Assembly (NCBI RefSeq): GCF_007988885.1
Contig: NZ_BJUZ01000003.1
Location: 62,001-126,000, forward strand
Direction: 5' to 3'
DNA: 64,000 bases
Origin: Gluconobacter wancherniae NBRC 103581
GTDB taxonomy: Bacteria > Pseudomonadota > Alphaproteobacteria > Acetobacterales > Acetobacteraceae
The first letter of the stretch is position 1, and every line of letters starts with the position of its first letter. Position numbers and translations under genes: made by a program. Under the pieces are notes generated by a model, which did not search any database, had not been told where the DNA came from, and saw only the letters and a program-made list of their open reading frames with translations. This document shows, one piece after another, positions 58,156 through 64,000 of this stretch.

Positions 58156-58602
58156 TCAGGGACGCACGACTATCATGATCACAATGATCATCATGAGAAC
58201 TGTCGGCACTTCATTGGCGATGCGGTAGTACCGCTCGGGATGGGTGTTACGATCTTCCGCAAAAGACTTGCGCCAGGAGGCACAGGCACCGTGGAAACCC
58301 ATGAGACCCAGTACACAGACGATCTTTGTCCACCACCAGCCGGCGCTCCAGTCCACCACGCCTGGAAGAGCAGACATAATACCCCCTGCCAAAACAGTTA
58401 CGATCATCGCTGGTGTCATGATCTGACGAAGCAGTTTGCGCTCCATGACCTTGAAGCGCTCACTTTCTGTAGATCCGGGAGTGGTCTGACAATGATAGAC
58501 ATACAACCGGGGCAGATAGAATGTCCCTGCCATCCAGGCGATAAACGCCATGATGTGCAGGGATAGGAACCAGCTCCGATAGGATATCAGCATATCCATC
58601 AT
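58156..58602 (-). CDS. hemJ: Protoporphyrinogen oxidase HemJ
   Basis: 148-residue membrane protein of the HemJ (UPF0093) family, which oxidises protoporphyrinogen IX in bacteria lacking HemG or HemY. The conserved His in SLHIMAFIAWMAGTFYLPRLYVYH and the Lys in WWWTKIVCVLGLM(G)FH are present, with four membrane helices. It overlaps the HAD gene by four bases (ATGA), forming a hemE-HAD-hemJ operon; hemE and hemJ are both haem-biosynthesis genes. Confidence 0.92.
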   Translation of the reverse strand: MMDMLISYRSWFLSLHIMAFIAWMAGTFYLPRLYVYHCQTTPGSTESERFKVMERKLLRQIMTPAMIVTVLAGGIMSALPGVVDWSAGWWWTKIVCVLGLMGFHGACASWRKSFAEDRNTHPERYYRIANEVPTVLMMIIVIMIVVRP

Positions 58603-59303
58603 GATTGCTTCTGGGCCGTCAGGGCATTTCTGAGCATAGGAACCAGTTCAGACAGGTGACTGATCCGCACAAAGCCAGGAGCGGGCCAGAAGGCCGGTAA
58701 AGGGGCATCTGCGTCACGAAGAAGCACACAGGCCATACCTGCTTTGAGAGCAGCCTCTGCACCCGTATCACTATCTTCGATCACCACGCATTCCTCTGCC
58801 TTCACGCCCTCAGTACGCGCGGCATGCAGATAGACCTCGGGGGAAGGCTTTGGATGGCCCATGTCATTGGCAGAATGGATGCGCTCTGCGGGAAATGCAT
58901 CCGTCATGTCTGTCCGCTCGAATTTCGCTTCCATTTCCTTGATAGAGGAATTGGAACCAACACGTATGGGCAAACCAGCAGCAAGAACACCAGCAAGCAT
59001 ATGCGCTGCGCCATCAACCGGCTCCGCCTGTTCTTCCATCAGACGGATCAGGTTGTCTCGCAGCCTCGCGGCAGTATCTTGAGGAAGCTCGTGGCCCACG
59101 TCTTCCTCAAGCTCTTTCACGATCTGTGGGAGCGCTTTTCCTGCAAAGCGCTCGAAGGCCTCGTGTTCCGTTATGGACAGGCCAAGAGACTGTGCAAACT
59201 GAGCGGTAGCCCGACAGGATGGGCCTTCGCTGTCCACAAGGACACCGTCACAGTCAAAAATAACCAGCTTCAGATGGCCGGAATCATCAAGGGCTGAACT
59301 CAT
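58599..59303 (-). CDS. HAD-family sugar phosphatase/phosphatase
   Basis: 234 residues of the HAD subfamily I (beta-phosphoglucomutase or phosphoglycolate phosphatase-like). Motif I is FDCDGVLVDSE, motif II GSNSS, motif III with Lys in MGHPKPSPE, and motif IV EDSDTGAEAA. Substrate unknown; sugar phosphates are usual. Both ends overlap its operon neighbours by four bases (hemE before, hemJ after). Confidence 0.88.
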   Translation of the reverse strand: MSSALDDSGHLKLVIFDCDGVLVDSEGPSCRATAQFAQSLGLSITEHEAFERFAGKALPQIVKELEEDVGHELPQDTAARLRDNLIRLMEEQAEPVDGAAHMLAGVLAAGLPIRVGSNSSIKEMEAKFERTDMTDAFPAERIHSANDMGHPKPSPEVYLHAARTEGVKAEECVVIEDSDTGAEAALKAGMACVLLRDADAPLPAFWPAPGFVRISHLSELVPMLRNALTAQKQS

Positions 59304-60349
59304 GGTGCACGTACCGCTTCGATCAGGGTTGCGACATTCTCCGGCGGCGTATGCTGCATGACGCCATGTCCAAGATTGAAGACATGTGGGCGGCCACGCA
59401 ATGCGTTGCGGATGGCATCAACTTCCTGGATCATGGACTGACCACCAGAGAACAGAACCATAGGATCAAGGTTCCCTTGAAGGGTCAGATTCGGCACGAG
59501 TTTTGCAACTTCTGCCGGATCAGCAACCGTATCCATCGCCAGAGTACCTACTCCAGTCTGCTCGGCATATTCCTTGACCATGACACCTGCGAGACGGGGA
59601 AAACCGATGATCGGAGTGTTCGGGTAGCGACTGCGGATATGGGAAACGATCTGACGCGTCGGCTCGATCACATATCGGCGGAAGGCGCTTGGTGGGAGTA
59701 TTCCTGCCCAGGAATCGAACAGCATCACAGCCTCAGCACCTGCTTCAATCTGACCACACAGCATTTCGGCAGTTTGGCAGGTAAGGAGATCGATCAGACG
59801 GTCGAAAAGAGCGGGATCAGTCTGCATCATACGGCGGGTTTCTGCGAAATCTCGCGATCCACCACCTTCAACCATGTAGCACGAAACGGTAAAAGGACTG
59901 CCAGCAAACCCCAGCAGAGTTGTGGCCCCAGGAAGCTGTTTAGTGAGGCGGGACAACGTTTCTCGCACAGGAGCCGTCGCATCCTGTACGCGTTTTGGAT
60001 CGAGCTTATCGAGGTCTGCGGCTGACCGAATGGCTCCTAGCACAGGGCCACGGCCATCAATGAATTCGAGGCTCTGCCCCATCGCCCACGGAAGAATCAG
60101 GATGTCGGAGAACAAGATTGCGCCATCCATGCCATAACGGCGGATTGGCTGGATCGTGAGTTCTGTCGCGATGTCCGGTGTCATGCATCTGGTGAGGAAA
60201 TCTGCCCGCTCCCGCATGGCCCGGAACTCAGGAAGATAGCGGCCTGCCTGTCGCATCAACCAGACCGGAGGTGGCCACACTGCCTCACCCCGCAGGGCCC
60301 GGAGGAGCGGTTTGGACGAAGGGGAGAGGGTGTGTTTTTCCGAAATCAT
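59300..60349 (-). CDS. hemE: Uroporphyrinogen decarboxylase
   Basis: Decarboxylates uroporphyrinogen III to coproporphyrinogen in haem synthesis. The 349 residues include the N-terminal signature PPPVWLMRQAGRYLPEFR (substrate-binding Arg), SDILILPWAMG with the catalytic Asp, and the GHGVMQHTPPENV end. ATG 60,349 is fixed by the conserved N-terminus; the longer open frame runs into the putative origin. hemE next to the replication origin is a known arrangement in Caulobacter and other alphaproteobacteria. Confidence 0.97.
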   Translation of the reverse strand: MISEKHTLSPSSKPLLRALRGEAVWPPPVWLMRQAGRYLPEFRAMRERADFLTRCMTPDIATELTIQPIRRYGMDGAILFSDILILPWAMGQSLEFIDGRGPVLGAIRSAADLDKLDPKRVQDATAPVRETLSRLTKQLPGATTLLGFAGSPFTVSCYMVEGGGSRDFAETRRMMQTDPALFDRLIDLLTCQTAEMLCGQIEAGAEAVMLFDSWAGILPPSAFRRYVIEPTRQIVSHIRSRYPNTPIIGFPRLAGVMVKEYAEQTGVGTLAMDTVADPAEVAKLVPNLTLQGNLDPMVLFSGGQSMIQEVDAIRNALRGRPHVFNLGHGVMQHTPPENVATLIEAVRAP

Positions 60350-60701
60350 GCAGCCCACTAACCATGAAAGAAAAAAGAAAGAAATCCTGACGGAGTAGTT
60401 GATACCTGTGGATACCGGGGTACCCGGCTTTCGAGAAATGTACCCCGACTTGCCCACACTGTGTACAACTTCAGGAATGAGAGCCTGCAAGGGCTACAGG
60501 ATTCTATCCCGAATTTCCCACAGGAGCCCTGTGTACAACCCCCATTTTCAGGCTTTGGACGTACAATCCACGGTACTCGGTACTGACATCATCAAAACCA
60601 TGTACCATCCCCATGTACCCCAGTACTGACGCAAACTCTTCACCGGTTCATTTGCAGTACTGCCAACAATTCAACCAGTCGAGAGTACGGAGTCGTACAT
60701 C
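60350..60701. other. Putative chromosomal replication origin (oriC)
   Basis: Gene-free gap between divergent hemE and maf, the position of the origin in Caulobacter and Rickettsia. It has an AT-rich purine stretch (60,362-60,387). DnaA-box-like 9-mers include TGTGGATAC (60,407), TTGCCCACA (60,450), TGTGTACAA (60,460 and 60,530) and TTTCCCACA (60,514). Thirteen GTAC palindromes fall between 60,420 and 60,698. Two GANTC sites (60,500; 60,690) could be CcrM methylation targets. parAB and three parS sites lie in the same window. Confidence 0.75.
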
Positions 60702-61313
60702 ATGAATTCCCTGAGTACTTCCCTCACGCTTGCCAGCGCTTCCAGCGCCAGGCGCATGCTCCTTGAGGATGCTGGCCTTCATATAAGAATCAGGCCCGTT
60801 GATCTTGATGAGGAAACGCTTCGAAAAGCTTGTACGGATGCGGGTCTTTCTTTAGGAAAAACCGCAGTCTCTCTAGCAGAATCAAAGGCCAGGCAAGCTG
60901 CCTCACTGGCAGAAAAAGACGAGTTGATCTTGGCAGCAGATCAGATTCTGGACTTCAAGGGAGCTGTTTTCAGTAAGCCAGCCGCCATTTCTGAGGCGCG
61001 GGAGCAACTTTTGGCCCTTCGTGGAGGGGTGCATATTCTGCGTACTGCCATCGTGCTTTGGCGTGGTGAAAAGAAGCTATGGGAGCATCTCGCTAGCCCG
61101 TCCCTGACGATGCGCTCGTTCTCAGAAGCATTTCTCGACGCCTATCTGGAGGAGGAGGGTGAAAGGATACTCTCCTGCGTTGGGGCATACCGACTGGAGG
61201 GACCCGGTGTACATCTGTTTTCCAGCATAGAGGGTTCTCAGGACGCCATCCTTGGTCTGCCGCGTTTGCCATTACTGAATGAACTGCGCAGAATGGGTGT
61301 GTTGATGAGCTGA
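60702..61313 (+). CDS. maf: Maf-family nucleotide pyrophosphatase
   Basis: 203 residues. The Maf/YceF/YhdE fold hydrolyses non-canonical or specific nucleoside triphosphates and is linked to septum inhibition. The signature LASASSARRMLLEDAG is at the N-terminus; the catalytic Asp lies in AADQIL, and the SFSEAFLDAYL and YRLEGPGVHLFSSIEGSQDAILGLPRLPL regions follow. It begins directly at the putative origin, as does its counterpart in Caulobacter and Rickettsia. Confidence 0.93.
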   Translation: MNSLSTSLTLASASSARRMLLEDAGLHIRIRPVDLDEETLRKACTDAGLSLGKTAVSLAESKARQAASLAEKDELILAADQILDFKGAVFSKPAAISEAREQLLALRGGVHILRTAIVLWRGEKKLWEHLASPSLTMRSFSEAFLDAYLEEEGERILSCVGAYRLEGPGVHLFSSIEGSQDAILGLPRLPLLNELRRMGVLMS

Positions 61314-61403
61314 AAAAACCTCTTTTTTGGCTTGTCATAAGTGGCGGGTGTCGATATACCGCCCTCATCCGACCTTATCCCAAAGAGGTCGATGAAAAAC
61401 GGC

Positions 61404-61479
61404 GGGGCCATAGCTCAGTTGGGAGAGCGCCTGAATGGCATTCAGGAGGTCGTCGGTTCGATCCCGATTGGCTCCACCA
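61404..61479 (+). tRNA. tRNA-Ala (anticodon GGC)
   Basis: A 76-base cloverleaf with encoded CCA. The acceptor stem is GGGGCCA/TGGCTCC with one G-T pair, and the D-arm is AGCTCAGTTGGGAGAGC. The anticodon arm CCTGA-ATGGCAT-TCAGG gives GGC, and the T-arm contains GGTTCGATCC. Confidence 0.97.
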
Positions 61480-61641
61480 GTTTTAAAAAATCTTCTAGAC
61501 TACAGTTTTTGCGGCTGTGAGAGTCTACTTCTTTTTCTGAGCGACGAAAAAGTAGAGAGTGTTGAAAGCCTCAACACCTTATAGATCGAAAAAACGAACA
61601 GCAGCCTTTTGTGAAAAGATCAGGGACGCTACTGTCGCGGT

Positions 61642-62757
61642 ATGAAGATCATTCATTCTGCTGACTGGCAGTTGGGCAAGTCCTTTGGTCGTTTTGAAAG
61701 TGCTCTTCGTAGCGTTCTGACAGAGGCGCGCTTCGACGCCATTGATGCTCTGGGTCACGCTGCCGCTCAGCATGATGCGCGGCATATCGTGGTGGCAGGG
61801 GATGTTTTCGACACGGAAGGCCCTGAAGATCGAACAATCGTCCAAGCTATCTCGCGTATGGCGCGGCATGATTGCTACTGGTGGCTTCTTCCAGGAAATC
61901 ATGATTTTTCCCGAAATGGCGGTCTGTGGAACCGCTTTCGGCAAAGGGCCACAGGTAATGACAGGATTACCGTATTATCCGAGCCCAAGCCTTGTGAAAT
62001 TGAAGCTGGCATATGGATTTTGCCTGCTCCGCTGATATTCCGGCATTCTCTTGAAGACCCGACCGAGGTTTTTGACACGATGCAGACGCCGGGCGCAAAG
62101 ATCCGCCTGGGGGTCGCACATGGCTCTATCAGGGATTTCGGTGCTCAGGGTGATACGAAAAATCAGATCACGCCTGATCGGGCGAAAAGATCAAACCTCG
62201 ATTATCTCGCGCTGGGCGACTGGCATGGAATGCTCAGGGTAGATGCCAGGACCTGGTATTCAGGCACACCAGAAACAGACCGTTTTCAACGTGATGCGCC
62301 AGGACAGGCTCTGGTTGTTGAACTCAGATCAGGTGATGAGCCTGTTGTGACGCCTATCAGAACCGGGCGCTTCCAGTGGTTGAAGCGTGAGTGCACCATT
62401 CATGATCAAGCCTCGTTTGAGGCTGATCTCAGGCAATTGCTTGAGGATATAAATTCGTCCGATACGCTTTTGGATCTGACACTGGATGGTATTGTTAGTC
62501 TTGGTGAGCGCGTCTCTATTTTGCGGATGTTGGAAAATGATCTCAGACATCGCCTGCGCTATCTGGAAGTAAATGCTGACAATTTGATCGCGCAGCCAAG
62601 TGCAGATGACCTCGATGAGCTGGCGCATGAAGGCATTCTGGGCGCGGCAGCTGCACAGCTCAAAGCCTTGAGCGAGGCTCAAGGTCCGGAAGCCATCACA
62701 GCGCGTCGTGCGCTTGAGAGACTGTTTATCGAATATAACCGTGAGGAGCGGACATGA
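61642..62757 (+). CDS. DNA repair metallophosphoesterase, SbcD/YhaO-like
   Basis: 371 residues, calcineurin-like phosphoesterase of the Mre11/SbcD type. Metal-binding motifs are HSADWQLG, VAGDVFD, LPGNHD and GDWHG. A C-terminal accessory domain follows. It resembles the YhaO group more than canonical SbcD. The next gene, an SMC-like ATPase, starts at an ATGA overlap, so the two are coupled and should form a Mre11-Rad50-like nuclease complex acting on DNA ends. Confidence 0.9.
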   Translation: MKIIHSADWQLGKSFGRFESALRSVLTEARFDAIDALGHAAAQHDARHIVVAGDVFDTEGPEDRTIVQAISRMARHDCYWWLLPGNHDFSRNGGLWNRFRQRATGNDRITVLSEPKPCEIEAGIWILPAPLIFRHSLEDPTEVFDTMQTPGAKIRLGVAHGSIRDFGAQGDTKNQITPDRAKRSNLDYLALGDWHGMLRVDARTWYSGTPETDRFQRDAPGQALVVELRSGDEPVVTPIRTGRFQWLKRECTIHDQASFEADLRQLLEDINSSDTLLDLTLDGIVSLGERVSILRMLENDLRHRLRYLEVNADNLIAQPSADDLDELAHEGILGAAAAQLKALSEAQGPEAITARRALERLFIEYNREERT

Positions 62758-64000
62758 GTTTTGCCATCCGCAAGGTCAGGCTCGAGCAGTTTCGTAAATT
62801 CCGGGCACCTTTGACGCTGGATGGTCTGGGCTCAGGCCTCAATATTATTATTGAACCCAACGAAACTGGTAAATCGACTCTTCTGGAAGCGTTGCGGGCA
62901 GCATTTTTCGTCCGCCACAATACACGCAACCAACTGGCCCAGTCATTTGCGCCTTATGGTGAGGCTGTTGGCCCGGAAATCACGGTCGCATTCGAAGTTG
63001 ATGGTGATGAGTGGAGCGTTCAGAAGCGCTTTCTCAGAGGTCCGTCGATCGCTGTTACAGGTCCTGCTGGGCGTAGTCAGGGAGATGAGGCTGAGGTCCG
63101 GCTGAATGATCTGTTTGGTGCAGTAAGAGATACCAGCCGGAACGGAGACATCGCGAATTACGGCCCTCTTGGGCTGCTATGGGTTGCACAGACAGAAGCG
63201 CTTGCCGTTTCCGCTCCTGGCCATATCGTCCGTGCGACGGTGACATCTGCGCTTGAGACAGAAGTGGGCTCTATTCTGGGTGGAGAAGCCTACCAGAAAG
63301 TCAGGGACAGAGTGGACATTCAGTATCAGAAATACTGGAGCCCAAGTGGTCAGAAGCGGGAATTGCAGAAAGCTGCACAGGAGCAGAGCGACAGGGCCGC
63401 AGAACATTTACGCGAAGTGAGTGAGCGACTTGTTGTTCTGGAAAGAACATTTTCAGAGCGCGATAATCTCCAGCTTCGCCTGAAAGTTCTCCAGCGTGAA
63501 CTGCAGGATGAGACCGATCAGGTGGAACGGGAAAATCTCCTCCAATCTCTCGAAATTGCACGCGCTGCAGGACAAATTCTAAAGACCCGGCAAGCTGAAC
63601 AGGATACTGCAAAGGCGAAATTGCAAAGCCTGGAAGATCTGAAGGTACGTCATCAGAAAGCTGTTCAGGCGCGTGATAAAGCGACGCTTTCCGTCGACGA
63701 TATTAAAGCTCGGCGCTCCAGAACAACGGAAGCTTTGATTGCCGCCAGAGAAAAATCGATTGAGGCCCGAAACGCTCTGGATCTTGCCAGGAAAACTTGG
63801 CAGGAGGCACGGCACAGGCTTGAAACTGCTCAAACAGCCTTGCTTCAAAATCAAAGACAGGCAGCGATAAAGCTTGCCCGACAACGTTTTGAAGACATGC
63901 TGGTTTTGGAAGAGAAATCTCAGAACGCTACGGCACTTGTAGCATTGAAAATTCCATCTGCTCAGATGGCTGTGCTCGAAGCCTGTGAGCAGGAAAAAAT
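62754..64000 (+). CDS. SMC-like AAA ATPase, YhaN/SbcC-type (partial, runs off window)
   Basis: The first 415 codons are visible and the gene continues past the window end. The N-terminal ABC-type head has Walker A EPNETGKST (about residues 34-42), followed by a YGPLGLLWVAQTEAL segment. Long coiled-coil sequence follows (REVSERLVVLERTFSERDNL onward, rich in Glu, Arg, Gln). This matches YhaN-like Rad50/SbcC relatives. It overlaps the upstream nuclease gene by four bases. Walker B and signature motifs would lie beyond the window. Confidence 0.88.
   Translation, partial: MSFAIRKVRLEQFRKFRAPLTLDGLGSGLNIIIEPNETGKSTLLEALRAAFFVRHNTRNQLAQSFAPYGEAVGPEITVAFEVDGDEWSVQKRFLRGPSIAVTGPAGRSQGDEAEVRLNDLFGAVRDTSRNGDIANYGPLGLLWVAQTEALAVSAPGHIVRATVTSALETEVGSILGGEAYQKVRDRVDIQYQKYWSPSGQKRELQKAAQEQSDRAAEHLREVSERLVVLERTFSERDNLQLRLKVLQRELQDETDQVERENLLQSLEIARAAGQILKTRQAEQDTAKAKLQSLEDLKVRHQKAVQARDKATLSVDDIKARRSRTTEALIAAREKSIEARNALDLARKTWQEARHRLETAQTALLQNQRQAAIKLARQRFEDMLVLEEKSQNATALVALKIPSAQMAVLEACEQEK

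Overview
The window looks like chromosomal DNA of an acetic acid bacterium (Acetobacteraceae), most likely Gluconobacter or a close relative. The best evidence is the adhA-adhB pair at 22.5-26.2 kb, which encodes the PQQ quinohaemoprotein and triple-haem cytochrome c subunits of the membrane-bound alcohol dehydrogenase. From memory these closely resemble the Gluconobacter oxydans proteins. Alphaproteobacterial gene order also fits (hemE next to maf, mnmE-mnmG-rsmG-parA-parB, dciA opposite mutY). No phage, insertion sequence or CRISPR array was seen.

Layout. 0-6 kb: miaA and the branched-chain amino acid operon ilvBNC on the minus strand, then serB and a glycine-rich secreted protein. 6-15 kb: dciA/mutY, an unrecognised mutY-coupled gene, catalase, a region with a strong unexplained terminator, an Hsp70-like protein, a CorA/ZntB-type transporter, and ahcY behind a structured leader. 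15-26 kb: an L,D-transpeptidase, an unusually short 2-oxoglutarate dehydrogenase E2, a GMC dehydrogenase with its small subunit, rho, ogt and adhAB. 26-32 kb: tRNA modification genes and the parAB partition operon with nearby parS sites, then tRNA-Lys.

32.6-45 kb is the accessory part: a GtrII-like glucosyltransferase, a secreted GH32 fructan hydrolase with a long internal insertion, a BASS-type transporter, a sulfotransferase, a TonB-dependent receptor, a glycosyltransferase fused to a discoidin-like domain, an AraC regulator and a decayed hldE gene. Several of these genes and gaps are visibly AT-richer than the rest. 45-60 kb holds htpG, a CsoR-type regulator, flgE-flgK-flgL, a MATE exporter, an S9 peptidase, a DedA protein, an SDR, a diguanylate cyclase, hemJ, a HAD phosphatase and hemE. 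The hemE-maf gap (60,350-60,701) is the likely chromosomal replication origin: it has DnaA-box-like sequences and a dense array of GTAC palindromes. After maf come tRNA-Ala and a YhaO/YhaN-like nuclease-ATPase pair that runs off the window.

Taken together this is an origin-proximal region: a probable oriC, three parS sites and parAB lie within about 55 kb. Around them sit core metabolism, periplasmic oxidation and a variable cell-surface segment.
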